Source of the DNA: JAAYLC01 sp035654795
GTDB taxonomy: Bacteria; Bacteroidota; Bacteroidia; Flavobacteriales; Flavobacteriaceae
Reading direction: 5' to 3'
NCBI GenBank assembly: GCA_035654795.1
Contig: DASRWC010000056.1
Span: 11,543-75,542, forward strand
Length of the DNA: 64,000 bases
In this document: piece after piece, positions 35,047 through 43,907 of the stretch
Position numbering within the stretch: position 1 is the first letter of the stretch
Layout of the letters: each line of letters begins with the position of its first letter
Made by a program: the position numbers and the translations under genes
Notes under the pieces: generated by a model
What the model was told of the DNA's origin: nothing
Database searches by the model: none
What the model saw: only the letters and a program-made list of their open reading frames with translations

Positions 35047-35751
35047 TTAGTTTTCAATTTTCAAGACATCTTTCATTGAAAAAACACCTTGTTTATCTCT
35101 TATCCATTCAGCCGCCAATATAGCACCTTTCGCAAAGCCGGTGCGGCTAAAGGCTTCATGTTGTAGCTGAATGGAATCAATTTCCGATTGATAAGTAATG
35201 ATATGTGTTCCTTTTACATCTTCTTCCCGAATGGCAGAAATTGTCAATTTATCCGGATTCTTTTCATCCAAAATCCATCCGGACTTATCGGAATGCTTTA
35301 AAATATCTTTTGCGAGGCTGATGGCGGTTCCACTCGGTGCATCTATTTTTTGTGTATGATGTATTTCTTTTATTGAAACTTCATATTCATCGAACTTCTG
35401 CATCAGTTTCGCAGCATACGCATTAATGGCAAAGAAAATGTTTACTCCTACACTAAAATTGGAAGCGTATAAAAAAGTCCCGTTGAGTTTGTTGCAAAGA
35501 TTGATGATTTCATCATAATGCTCCAGCCATCCTGTAGTGCCTGAAACAACCGGAATATTCGCTTCCAAGGCTTTTTTAATATGCTTCACGGCAGCCCCCG
35601 GAGTGGAGAATTCTATTGCAACGTCTGCGTTGCTCAAATCTCCTTCCACAGCCAAACTTGTACTTTTGAATACAATCTCATGAGACTTTTCCAGAGCTAT
35701 TTGCTCAATGGTTTTTCCCATTTTCCCATATCCTAAAAGTGCAATTTTCAT
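35047..35751 (-). CDS. dapB: 4-hydroxy-tetrahydrodipicolinate reductase
   Basis: 234 residues, slightly shorter than E. coli DapB but usual for flavobacteria. The nucleotide-binding start MKIALLGYGKMGKTIEQIA, S-G-T-T-G-W, Y-A-S-N-F-S-V-G-V-N-I-F, and E-I-H-H-T-Q-K-I-D-A-P-S-G-T-A (substrate and catalytic His-His) are all visible. It acts in lysine and meso-diaminopimelate synthesis for peptidoglycan. Sits between the DUF5683 gene and lepB. Confidence 0.96.
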   Translation of the reverse strand: MKIALLGYGKMGKTIEQIALEKSHEIVFKSTSLAVEGDLSNADVAIEFSTPGAAVKHIKKALEANIPVVSGTTGWLEHYDEIINLCNKLNGTFLYASNFSVGVNIFFAINAYAAKLMQKFDEYEVSIKEIHHTQKIDAPSGTAISLAKDILKHSDKSGWILDEKNPDKLTISAIREEDVKGTHIITYQSEIDSIQLQHEAFSRTGFAKGAILAAEWIRDKQGVFSMKDVLKIEN

Positions 35752-35854
35752 GTTGTTCAGATGTTATATTTAGAGTAGAATTTTACGTAGATGCAAAACA
35801 CGTCGAATTTCAAAAATTAGCTATCACTTTATCTCACTTTTCATTAATACTGAA

Positions 35855-35911
35855 GTCCTGCCTCCTGCCTCTTGACTCTTGCCTCCTGCCTCCTGCCTCC
35901 CGCCTCTCTCC
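35855..35911. repeat. Short tandem repeat, CTGCCTC-type
   Basis: A pyrimidine-rich tract of about 57 bases made from near-copies of a seven-base unit (CTGCCTC, with TTGACTC and TTGCCTC variants), immediately before the stop codon end of the DUF5683 gene. GC content is far above its surroundings. Probably arose by slippage or tandem duplication. Confidence 0.8.
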
Positions 35912-36508
35912 TCAATTCAATCGATACTTCAAAACCAGACCGTATTGTGTTTGGTTATTGAGCGGATTTACATCTATACTTGGCTGCAGTGACAAATCTT
36001 CCCGCACTTCATATTGCTGTAGATGGGCATCAACATTCGCATCTACAATATTTAATAAATAGAAACCTATGGCTACCATTAGACTTACACTTTTATTTTT
36101 TTGAGCCGAGCGTTGTGCATTTATCAGTCGGTCGTTTGAAATAACCGGTTCGTTTCCACTTCCGTAGAATTCATCGTCTTTAAATCCGGCCAATCGTCTT
36201 TTGTATGCATTTCTAAAACGGTTATAATCGGCGTCTTGTTGCTTATAAAAATAGATTCCCGCCACTATTCCGCCATAGACAATGGGAATTTTCCAATATC
36301 TTTTATTATAAGCCTGACCCAATCCCGGAAGGACGGCAGAGTAAAATGCTGCTTTGGAAGGTGCCAAAGGATTATATTCGGAATTAGATTTTGTTTCCTG
36401 GATTTTTAAAGAAGAATCCATTTTCCCTATGGAAAGCGTATCAGATTCTTGCGCAAAACAAGAAACGCTCACGGCAAATAGAAGAATATGGAATATCCTA
36501 TTTCTCAC
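35912..36508 (-). CDS. DUF5683 membrane-associated exported protein
   Basis: 198 residues with signal peptide MRNRIFHILLFAVSVSCFAQ and a DUF5683 core: N-P-L-A-P-S-K-A-A-F-Y-S-A-V-L-P-G-L-G-Q-A-Y-N-K-R-Y-W-K-I-P, an apparent membrane segment at about 78-95, and Y-N-R-F-R-N-A-Y-K-R-R. A second short hydrophobic stretch lies near 143-158. GTG start at 36508, overlapping the parB stop by 11 bases. It stands in the conserved parA-parB-DUF5683-dapB-lepB order of flavobacteria. Function unknown; a chromosome or envelope link is suggested only by position. Confidence 0.85.
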   Translation of the reverse strand: MRNRIFHILLFAVSVSCFAQESDTLSIGKMDSSLKIQETKSNSEYNPLAPSKAAFYSAVLPGLGQAYNKRYWKIPIVYGGIVAGIYFYKQQDADYNRFRNAYKRRLAGFKDDEFYGSGNEPVISNDRLINAQRSAQKNKSVSLMVAIGFYLLNIVDANVDAHLQQYEVREDLSLQPSIDVNPLNNQTQYGLVLKYRLN

Positions 36509-37397
36509 TCTTTAGCAGCTTCAGAATACGCTCAAAATCTTCTTCATCCTTAAAAGGAACGACAAGTTGTCCTTTCCCTGATTTGGAAATTTTTACTTCT
36601 ACTTTAGATTCTAAAATATCTGAAAGTTCTCTTTTTGCCTTTTTTGCAAATGCCGGTATTTCCCGGTTCTTGGGAGTCTTGCTTTCTTTTGGATTCTTAA
36701 ATTCTCGAACTAAAGCTTCCGTATCCCTTACTGAAAGATTCTGACCCAGAATTTTCTCATAAATTTCCAGCTGGTCTGAGGTGTCTTCTATATTGATCAA
36801 TGCTCTACCGTGACCCATGCTGATAAATCCGTCACGCATTCCGGTCTGAACGATTGGATCCAGCTTTAACAGCCTCAGGTAATTGGCGATGGTGGAGCGG
36901 TTTTTCCCAACCCGCTCACTAAGTACCTCTTGAGTAACCTGGATTTCTTCAATAAGCCGTTGATATGAAAGCGCAATCTCGATTGGATCTAAATCCTGGC
37001 GCTGAATGTTTTCAACCAGGGCCATTTCCAAAGATTCCTGATCATTTGCAATCCGAATGTAAGCCGGGATGGTTTCCAGACCCACCATTTTTGATGCACG
37101 GAATCGCCTCTCACCGCTGACCAACTGATATTTATTGAACTCCAGTTTCCGAACAGTGATAGGTTGAATAACTCCCAATTCTTTTATGGAAGAAGCCAAT
37201 TCTCGTAAAGCATCCTCATTAAAACTGGTTCGGGGTTGAAAGGGATTAACCTCAATACTATTCAAATCCAGCTCAACAATATTCCCGACAACCTTATCTG
37301 CATTTTTATCTTCAACAGACTTAATATCATTAGCCGGATCTTTTAAAAGTGCCGACAATCCTCTTCCTAATGCCTGTTTTCTTACTGCTTTCGCCAT
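36498..37397 (-). CDS. parB: Chromosome partitioning protein ParB
   Basis: 299 residues. The ParB/Spo0J N-terminal region has the CTP-binding box G-E-R-R-F-R-A-S-K near 96-104. The helix-turn-helix follows (Q-E-V-L-S-E-R-V-G-K-N-R-S-T-I-A-N-Y-L-R-L), and a C-terminal dimerisation segment ends K-L-L-K-S-E-K. It binds parS and spreads as a CTP clamp. Its start shares base 37397 with the parA stop. No parS site was found in the window by eye, so the site may lie elsewhere near the origin. Confidence 0.96.
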   Translation of the reverse strand: MAKAVRKQALGRGLSALLKDPANDIKSVEDKNADKVVGNIVELDLNSIEVNPFQPRTSFNEDALRELASSIKELGVIQPITVRKLEFNKYQLVSGERRFRASKMVGLETIPAYIRIANDQESLEMALVENIQRQDLDPIEIALSYQRLIEEIQVTQEVLSERVGKNRSTIANYLRLLKLDPIVQTGMRDGFISMGHGRALINIEDTSDQLEIYEKILGQNLSVRDTEALVREFKNPKESKTPKNREIPAFAKKAKRELSDILESKVEVKISKSGKGQLVVPFKDEEDFERILKLLKSEK

Positions 37398-38167
37398 TAT
37401 TCCTTTTCGTTTTTCGTAATTAATTCCTGCGCCAAACTTAGGTAATTGTCAGCTCCTTTACTGGCTGCGTCATAACTGATGATGCTTTCTCCAAAACTAG
37501 GTGCTTCACTCAATCGAACGTTCCGCTGAATTATGGTATCAAAAACCATTTCGTCAAAATGTTTTTTTACTTCATCTACCACCTGGTTAGACAAACGCAA
37601 TCTTTGATCATACATGGTGAGAAGAAGCCCCTCAATATCCAACTCGGCATTATGAATTTTCTGAACACTTTTTATGGTATTCAATAATTTTCCGAGTCCT
37701 TCCAGCGCAAAATATTCACATTGTATAGGAATGATTACAGAATCAGCAGCCGTTAATGCGTTCAAAGTCAATAATCCAAGAGACGGAGCGCAATCAATAA
37801 GAATATAATCGTATTCATTTTTCAGCTCCTCAAGAGCCGTTTTTAGCATGTATTCTCTTTTTTCTTGATCTACCAATTCTATTTCAATAGCCACCAAATC
37901 AATATGAGCGGGGATAATGTCCAGATTTGGAGAAGTAGTCTCTAAAATCGCTTCTTTGGCGGAAATACTATGTTCCAGGATCTGATAGGTTCCATACTCC
38001 ACACCTTCTACATCTATCCCTAATCCGGAAGTAGCATTGGCCTGTGGATCGGCATCTATCAATAGAACTTTCTTTTCTAATACTCCTAAAGCCGCAGCTA
38101 AATTGACAGAAGTTGTGGTCTTTCCAACCCCTCCTTTTTGATTTGCAATAGCAATTATCTTACCCAT
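37397..38167 (-). CDS. parA: Chromosome partitioning ATPase ParA/Soj
   Basis: 256 residues. The deviant Walker A motif is K11-G-G-V-G-K16-T, the Walker A' is L-L-I-D-A-D-P-Q-A-N, and the Walker B is Y-D-Y-I-L-I-D-C-A-P-S. Chromosomal (Soj) type rather than plasmid type, as it lacks the long N-terminal helix-turn-helix. It drives ParB-parS segregation by ATP-dependent DNA binding. Cytoplasmic. Confidence 0.97.
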   Translation of the reverse strand: MGKIIAIANQKGGVGKTTTSVNLAAALGVLEKKVLLIDADPQANATSGLGIDVEGVEYGTYQILEHSISAKEAILETTSPNLDIIPAHIDLVAIEIELVDQEKREYMLKTALEELKNEYDYILIDCAPSLGLLTLNALTAADSVIIPIQCEYFALEGLGKLLNTIKSVQKIHNAELDIEGLLLTMYDQRLRLSNQVVDEVKKHFDEMVFDTIIQRNVRLSEAPSFGESIISYDAASKGADNYLSLAQELITKNEKE

Positions 38168-38281
38168 TAATGTGCTTCAAATTTTAGCGGTTAAAAGTAC
38201 AATTATTTAAATGGATTGAAAACTCATTTTATTAACAGAGGGTCACCGACTCCCTATCTTTTTCATCTAATAAGAAAAATT

Positions 38282-39166
38282 TTATCCTTTTTTATTCTTG
38301 CTTCTAATCATCTGCTCTAGCATATCCCACATAGATTCAGGCACCTGCTCCAAAAGGTTGAATTGCCCCGCTCCTTTCATCCATTCCCCTCCATCTATAA
38401 CAATTACTTCTCCATTTATGTACGCTGAAAAATCGGAAACAAGATACGCAGCAAGATTGGCGAGCTCCTGATGTTCTCCTACCCGCTTTAGTGGAACTTT
38501 TTTAGCAAGATCGAATTTTTCTCTCAAATCTCCCGGCAACAATCTATCCCAAGCGCCTTCTGTGGGGAACGGTCCCGGTGCTATGGCATTGCTTCGTATT
38601 CCGTATTTTGCCCATTCCACAGCCAAAGAACGGGTCATTGCCAGAACTCCCGCTTTTGCAGCAGCACTCGGCACCACATAGGCCGAACCTGTAAAAGCAT
38701 AAGTTGTTACGATATTGAGAATAGTTTTATTAGTCTCCTTTGCGTCGATCCAATGTTTTCCAAAAGCGAGCGTACAGTTTTTACTTCCTTTCAGCACAAT
38801 ATCTATAATAGTGTCAAAAGCATTGGCAGACAACCGCTCTGTGGGAGAAATAAAATTCCCCGCCGCATTATTTAAAAGAACATCTACCTTTCCAAATGCT
38901 TCAACCGATTCTTTTACAAGATTTTCAACTTCATCATAATTTCGAACATCACAGGCAACAGCCAATACTTTTCCTCCTGTTTTAGATTCCAGCTCTTCTT
39001 TTGATTTATTAAGCTTGTCAATATTTCTTGAAGTGATGACAACCTGAGCTCCTAATTCCAGAAAATAAGTAGTCATTGATTTTCCTAATCCACTTCCTCC
39101 GCCTGTAACTACGATTGTTTTTCCTTCCAGGGCTCCGTCGCGAAGCATTTTTGACGAATAGTTCAT
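38282..39166 (-). CDS. SDR oxidoreductase, 2,4-dienoyl-CoA-reductase-like
   Basis: 294 residues from the ATG at 39166 (MNYSSKMLRDGALEGKTIVV). The Rossmann G-x-x-x-G-x-G is T-G-G-G-S-G-L-G and N-N-A-A-G follows. The catalytic region reads P-S-A-A-A-K-A-G-V: the usual Tyr of YxxxK is replaced by Ser, exactly as in mitochondrial/peroxisomal 2,4-dienoyl-CoA reductases, which use another Tyr. L-A-V-E-W-A-K-Y-G-I-R and I-A-P-G-P also match DECR. It likely uses NADPH to finish beta-oxidation of unsaturated acids. A 3-keto-lipid reductase is an alternative, less likely. Confidence 0.82.
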   Translation of the reverse strand: MNYSSKMLRDGALEGKTIVVTGGGSGLGKSMTTYFLELGAQVVITSRNIDKLNKSKEELESKTGGKVLAVACDVRNYDEVENLVKESVEAFGKVDVLLNNAAGNFISPTERLSANAFDTIIDIVLKGSKNCTLAFGKHWIDAKETNKTILNIVTTYAFTGSAYVVPSAAAKAGVLAMTRSLAVEWAKYGIRSNAIAPGPFPTEGAWDRLLPGDLREKFDLAKKVPLKRVGEHQELANLAAYLVSDFSAYINGEVIVIDGGEWMKGAGQFNLLEQVPESMWDMLEQMIRSKNKKG

Positions 39167-39334
39167 AATTTGAAAATTTTGCATCAAAACTAATCATTAT
39201 CCCTCTATTATTTCAATTCGGGAAATCTTCCGGTGAGATTGATAATACTTTGTGAAACTCGTTAAAGTAATTTAAAATAGAAGAGCATCTGTTACCCTTT
39301 TCTCTAACTTTCAGAAAAAACTCAGTTAGTTATA

Positions 39335-41170
39335 ATGACTTCTACCGAAACAGAAATTGAAGAATTAATTGGACCTCTGGAACCGGGAGGTAAAACGATA
39401 AAAAAATTGCCATTTGACGGGTATTTATTTTTGGAACATGACATCCCGTTTTTGATGATTTACCGAAATGTTCCAAATGATGAGGCCACGCTTCGGTTGA
39501 TTAGAACCGGAGCTTCTTATTTAGTGGTGGGCAATGAAAATTTCGATTTTTTTCGGGAATTTATTAACAGTCTCACAAAGAAGATGAGCGAAAAATTCCG
39601 CTCCTTTATTATTATCGAAATTTATTCCGGAAGTTATGACAGCACGGAGTTTGTTATTCGAGGTCCGGCACATAAGTTACCTGTCTCTCTCGAAGTGTTG
39701 CGAGAGGAATTGGACAAAATAGAAAGCCGACGATACGGCGGAAAACTGCTCACTGCAAGAATTGAACAGACCAAACAGCGTCAGCATCCTTCGCAACAAG
39801 CTTTTTTTAGTATCGTAGAGATCAAAAATTATGGAGGAACTTTTATTGGTATTGAAGTCCCGCCGGTTTATAGAGATGAAGATGGGAATGTTTTTCCGCT
39901 ATATTTCCGGAAATTCCGTGATGGCTTCGCCAAAGCTATTCAAAAAGCAGTTTTCGAATTTATTCGGGTACAAACCACTTCAGATATTAAGAATTATGCC
40001 GCCCTTGGACGCAGAAGAATTCATGAGGAACTATTTATAATAGATCGGGGTCTTACGGAAATTGAAGATTATTACCAATTCCTGCTTTTGGTTGCACCGG
40101 TAAATATTCGATATATTAAGGAATGTTTTTTTAAGAGTAATTACGAAGAAGTCTCACCCTATCATTATCGGTTGCTTCCTATTGATCCGGATTTACTAAA
40201 AAGAAAGCTCTATGATTTGCGAATCGATGAAATTGACGATCCGGCACTGTCTTTTTTGTTTGAAGAAAAACGCGAAGAAATAGATCAGGAATTAACCATG
40301 CTGAAAGAAAGAGGTTCCAGAAATTTCTTCTTGAGCAGTCTTCGGTTGTATGGAATAATTGAAAAGGAAGTTCTTGAGGAGGCACGGGATATTTTATCTG
40401 CAATTCCGGAAGATTATCACCAAGAAAAACAAAAAGATCTTAATGCCGAAGGTTTCGGAGACCTTGCAGAAGAAGAATTTAAATTTTTCCGAACTCAGTC
40501 TCAATCGTTTGAAAGCAGAATCCATATTCGTGATGATGTGAACGTGATGATGGTTTCTAAAGGAGAACTTTATATCCCATCGCTTTACGAACTTACTCAT
40601 AAAGAAGCTGGAGCTTTAATTCAGCACGAGGTGGGCACTCATGTACTCACTTTCTTTAACGGAAAACAGCAATCTCTCACACAACTATCTCAGGGTCTTG
40701 CAGATTACGATCCGCTTCAAGAAGGTATGGCTGTATTGGCAGAATATTTGGTTGGCGGACTCACCGGAAATAGGTTGCGAACTCTTGCCGGCCGTGTGGT
40801 GGCCGGAGAAGCTCTTCTTGACGGATGCAATTTTAAAGAGATGTTCCGCCTACTGACAAAGGAATACGGTTTTTCCAAAGAACCTGCCTTCAGCATTACA
40901 TCAAGAATGTTTCAAGGAAGCGGATTTTTAAAGGATATAATCTATCTACACGGGTTTATTAAATTGCTGAAATACATCAAAGAAGGGGGTGATTTAGAAT
41001 TCTTACTTAGCGGAAAATTTGCACTAAAGCATGTGCCACTCATTCAAGACTTGACAGAACGCGGACTGATGCAGTCTCCAAAAATAAAACCGCGCTACAT
41101 GACTTCGGAAGGATATCGCGAACGACTCCTAAAAATAAAAGAAGGCTTGCCTATTGTCCAAATGTTATAA
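39335..41170 (+). CDS. DUF1704 / QEGLA-motif metallopeptidase-like protein
   Basis: 611 residues, no signal peptide. The C-terminal half has the zinc motif H431-E-V-G-T-H436 and, 26 residues on, Q462-E-G-M-A466 in place of QEGLA. This is the DUF1704 family (often named flavohemoglobin-expression-modulating). Its eukaryotic members include the tubulin detyrosinase MATCAP, a carboxypeptidase removing a terminal tyrosine, so peptidase activity is plausible. The N-terminal 300 residues are uncharacterised. First of three tightly packed genes; the ATP-grasp gene follows after 24 bases. Confidence 0.8.
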   Translation: MTSTETEIEELIGPLEPGGKTIKKLPFDGYLFLEHDIPFLMIYRNVPNDEATLRLIRTGASYLVVGNENFDFFREFINSLTKKMSEKFRSFIIIEIYSGSYDSTEFVIRGPAHKLPVSLEVLREELDKIESRRYGGKLLTARIEQTKQRQHPSQQAFFSIVEIKNYGGTFIGIEVPPVYRDEDGNVFPLYFRKFRDGFAKAIQKAVFEFIRVQTTSDIKNYAALGRRRIHEELFIIDRGLTEIEDYYQFLLLVAPVNIRYIKECFFKSNYEEVSPYHYRLLPIDPDLLKRKLYDLRIDEIDDPALSFLFEEKREEIDQELTMLKERGSRNFFLSSLRLYGIIEKEVLEEARDILSAIPEDYHQEKQKDLNAEGFGDLAEEEFKFFRTQSQSFESRIHIRDDVNVMMVSKGELYIPSLYELTHKEAGALIQHEVGTHVLTFFNGKQQSLTQLSQGLADYDPLQEGMAVLAEYLVGGLTGNRLRTLAGRVVAGEALLDGCNFKEMFRLLTKEYGFSKEPAFSITSRMFQGSGFLKDIIYLHGFIKLLKYIKEGGDLEFLLSGKFALKHVPLIQDLTERGLMQSPKIKPRYMTSEGYRERLLKIKEGLPIVQML

Positions 41171-41194
41171 GATAGAATTTTAAAAAATATAAAG

Positions 41195-42247
41195 ATGAAA
41201 ATATGTTTTGTTATTAGTGACTTGCAAACCGAAACCTGCGGAACAACGGTTACTATTTTGTGGGCTGCCCATAAACGAGGTCATGAAGTTTACGTGATGG
41301 GCGTTGGCGGATTTGTTTTTTCCCGAGATAAGAACATTTCACTGCGATGTAAAAAAATTCCCCAAGACCTTCAAGGAGAGACCATAGAGGAATTTTGGGC
41401 ACAGGTTCAAAATGACGAATTGGAATATGCCATGTTCCCAAGCTCAGAGATGGATATTTTGTTTGTGAGAAACAATCCAACTGAAGAAACCTCAGACCGG
41501 CATTGGGCGGAACACAGCGGAATTGCGTTTGCGCGAATGATTCAGCGCCAGGGCGTTCTGGTACTCAATGACGCATTTGCTATGAGCCACGCGTTTATCG
41601 ATAAATTGTATTTTGAAGAACTGCCGTCAGAAATTAAACCAAACAGCCTTATCACCAGAAGCAAAGAAGACATTGTTCGGTTTTGGGAAGAAAACAATAA
41701 AGAAATCGTCTTAAAACCTTTGGAAGGGAGTGGCGGACAAGACGTGTATAAAATTGGCGAAGATCAGGGCAACTTCAATCAGATTCTTGATACACTCTCC
41801 TCAAAAGGATACATAATTGCTCAAGAATTTCTACCCGAAATAAAGGAAGGAGATGTCCGTGTTATTCTCATGAACGGAAAAATTCTGGAAGAAAACGGAG
41901 AACTTGCTATCATTCGTCGGGTGAGTCAGGATAAAAATGAATTCAGAAGCAATTTATCCTTGGGAGGAATTCCGAAAAAAGGGGAATTAACCAAAGAGAT
42001 CGAACACATTGTTTCGTTGACAGCCCCAAAATTAATTCGGGACGGATTATTTTTTGTGGGTCTCGATGTTGTTAAAGACAAGCTCATTGAAATTAATGTG
42101 CTAAGCCCCGGAGGTATTGATCACAGCGAAATAACAGGAATGACCGATTTTACCACAACCATCATCGATGCTCTCGAGAGAAAAGTTCAGTACCGCAAAT
42201 ATTATAAAAACAAACTGAGTAACAGAATATTGGCCACTATGGTCTAG
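41195..42247 (+). CDS. GshB-like ATP-grasp ligase
   Basis: 350 residues, ATP-grasp of the prokaryotic glutathione-synthetase type. Sites: K174 in V-L-K-P-L-E-G-S-G-G-Q-D-V-Y, E211 and D220-x-R222 (A-Q-E-F-L-P-E-I-K-E-G-D-V-R-V), R241-R-V-S, N253 (R-S-N-L-S-L-G-G), and D291 with E299-I-N301 (G-L-D-V-V-K-D-K-L-I-E-I-N-V). It forms an amide bond between an acyl-phosphate and an amine. No gshA lies here, so glutathione itself is doubtful; it more likely ligates some amino acid or peptide. The next gene begins 15 bases later. Confidence 0.85.
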   Translation: MKICFVISDLQTETCGTTVTILWAAHKRGHEVYVMGVGGFVFSRDKNISLRCKKIPQDLQGETIEEFWAQVQNDELEYAMFPSSEMDILFVRNNPTEETSDRHWAEHSGIAFARMIQRQGVLVLNDAFAMSHAFIDKLYFEELPSEIKPNSLITRSKEDIVRFWEENNKEIVLKPLEGSGGQDVYKIGEDQGNFNQILDTLSSKGYIIAQEFLPEIKEGDVRVILMNGKILEENGELAIIRRVSQDKNEFRSNLSLGGIPKKGELTKEIEHIVSLTAPKLIRDGLFFVGLDVVKDKLIEINVLSPGGIDHSEITGMTDFTTTIIDALERKVQYRKYYKNKLSNRILATMV

Positions 42248-42262
42248 AAAAAATTAAGCGTT

Positions 42263-43162
42263 TTGGAAACAATCAAAAGAATTATAGGAGAATACGGAAC
42301 CGGAAAAGAAGGTCCGCTATTATTTGTAACTGCCGGAATTCATGGCAACGAACCCAGCGGGATTTATGCACTGAGAAGGGTATTTGAGATCCTGGAAGAA
42401 GAAAAACCGGATATTAAAGGTAAAATCGTTGGGGTATCGGGAAATATGGAAGCCTTGAAAAAAGGAGTTCGATATATTGATGAAGATTTAAACCGCACGT
42501 GGACGGAAGAAAATGTTGATTCGGGTAAAAAAGATTCCCACGAAAAGAAGGAAATGTTTGATATTATCTCAGTTCTGGAAAACGTTTCCAAAGAGTCTTT
42601 TTCCAAAAGGTATTTTTTGGACTGTCATACCACTTCTGCAGCAAGTGAGCCCTACATTTCGGTTCAAGAAGTAAATGACAATGATGAGTGGGCGCATCAT
42701 TTTCCGGTTTATATCATTCGCGGCTTTTCAGATATAGTGAAAGGATGTATTGATCATTATGAAAGCAGAATTGGAGTGACCGGATTTGTCTTTGAGGGCG
42801 GGCATCATGAAAGTACCGAGGCTATCGCACATCATGAAGGAATGATTTGGCTAGCGCTCCGGAACGCGGGAATGCTGGACTTAAGTTCCTTAAATAAATA
42901 TCCCGAAGCTGCAAAATTTCTGGAAGAAAAACGCAATCATCGTAAAACTTTCGAAATTGAATACCGTCACGGGCTGGAAGAGGGAGACGATTTTAAAATG
43001 CAAGAAGGATTTGTAAACTTTCAAGCAGTAAAAAAAGGGGAATATCTCGCATTACATAATGGAAAGAAAGTTCATAGCGAATGGGATGCGTTTATCTTTA
43101 TGCCATTATATCAAAAACAAGGGAATGACGGTTTCTTTATTGTTAAAGAAGTGGCTCAATAA
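42263..43162 (+). CDS. Succinylglutamate desuccinylase/aspartoacylase-family hydrolase
   Basis: 299 residues from a TTG start (42263), which fits the family's short N terminus and directly follows the ATP-grasp gene. The zinc ligands are H27 and E30 (G-I-H-G-N-E-P-S-G) and H122 (D-C-H-T-T-S). D-L-N-R near 75-78 binds substrate carboxylate. E178 in F-V-F-E-G-G-H-H is the candidate catalytic Glu. AspA cuts N-acetylaspartate, AstE N-succinylglutamate; the real substrate is unknown. Third gene of the operon, with its stop overlapping the convergent Smr gene by 20 bases. Confidence 0.85.
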   Translation: METIKRIIGEYGTGKEGPLLFVTAGIHGNEPSGIYALRRVFEILEEEKPDIKGKIVGVSGNMEALKKGVRYIDEDLNRTWTEENVDSGKKDSHEKKEMFDIISVLENVSKESFSKRYFLDCHTTSAASEPYISVQEVNDNDEWAHHFPVYIIRGFSDIVKGCIDHYESRIGVTGFVFEGGHHESTEAIAHHEGMIWLALRNAGMLDLSSLNKYPEAAKFLEEKRNHRKTFEIEYRHGLEEGDDFKMQEGFVNFQAVKKGEYLALHNGKKVHSEWDAFIFMPLYQKQGNDGFFIVKEVAQ

Positions 43163-43712
43163 TCCCTTTTTGTGGATTTTGGAAAATATAAACCTCAGTG
43201 GCTCCTCGACCATATTTTTGATAATCGGCATCATAGAATTTTATGTTGTCATACCTTCGAAACAAGGTTTCCAATTCGGCACGCAACACTCCCTCTCCCA
43301 CCCCATGGATAAATATTACCCGTTGAAATCTCTTAGAAATAGCAAATTCCAATTGTCTTTGTGCAGTATCCATTTGAATATTTAACATATCATGTTTTTC
43401 TAGAAAACGCGTACTTTTTACCAATTGATGTATATGCAAATCCACTTCCAAAGCCGGAATATATTCTTTTTTAGATTTTTGCAGTAGCCCTTGTTTCCTC
43501 TTCTTTTCTTCTTTCTGTAACAATACCTGCTGAGCGTCCATAATGGCTAAATCACGCTTAGAGATTGAATTATCCAGAAGCACAAGTTCTCTTCGCTCAA
43601 AATCCAGCTCAAAACCCTCATCTGTTTTTATGGTTATGATATTATATTCTATTCGTGTAATTTCTCCTGATAATACATCGTCCAGAACTGCCACCTTGTC
43701 TCCTATTTTCAT
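43143..43712 (-). CDS. Smr-domain protein (DUF2027-like)
   Basis: 189 residues. An N-terminal KOW/tudor-like part (K-I-G-D-K-V-A-V-L-D-D-V-L-S-G-E) is followed by a basic, helical linker (about 60-85, K-K-R-K-Q-G). The Smr domain begins with L-E-V-D-L-H-I-H-Q-L and has I-H-G-V-G-E-G-V-L-R near residue 138 with the catalytic-type D-L-H and H-G-x-G. Smr domains cut DNA or RNA, e.g. in MutS2. Here there is no MutS part. Convergent with the aspartoacylase-like gene. Confidence 0.8.
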   Translation of the reverse strand: MKIGDKVAVLDDVLSGEITRIEYNIITIKTDEGFELDFERRELVLLDNSISKRDLAIMDAQQVLLQKEEKKRKQGLLQKSKKEYIPALEVDLHIHQLVKSTRFLEKHDMLNIQMDTAQRQLEFAISKRFQRVIFIHGVGEGVLRAELETLFRRYDNIKFYDADYQKYGRGATEVYIFQNPQKGIIEPLL

Positions 43713-43907
43713 TTATTCTGTTTTAATTTAAAATTAATTGTGTTAGACAACAAATAATTCATTCCGATATTACTAAATACGGTTTAATTACGCCAAAGAA
43801 AACCTAAATTTATTCTATAATAAGTAAATTTCTTAGTAATTTTACACCCAAATATGATCTATTAAAAATCGTTGCTATCCCTACACGAAATTTTAGGCAT
43901 TAAAAAT

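Noticed and set aside
36498..38167. A parS site near parAB
   Set aside because: I looked for GTTTCACGTGAAAC-like palindromes. The CACGTG cores seen (near 11947, 18262, 33663, 57671 and 60605) do not have matching arms, so no parS is claimed.
38282..39166. SDR as the reductase of the sulfonolipid pathway
   Set aside because: Catalytic pattern P-S-A-A-A-K and the sequence around it match 2,4-dienoyl-CoA reductase, and the gene is 17 kb from the lipid locus. The role cannot be excluded, but it is the weaker reading.
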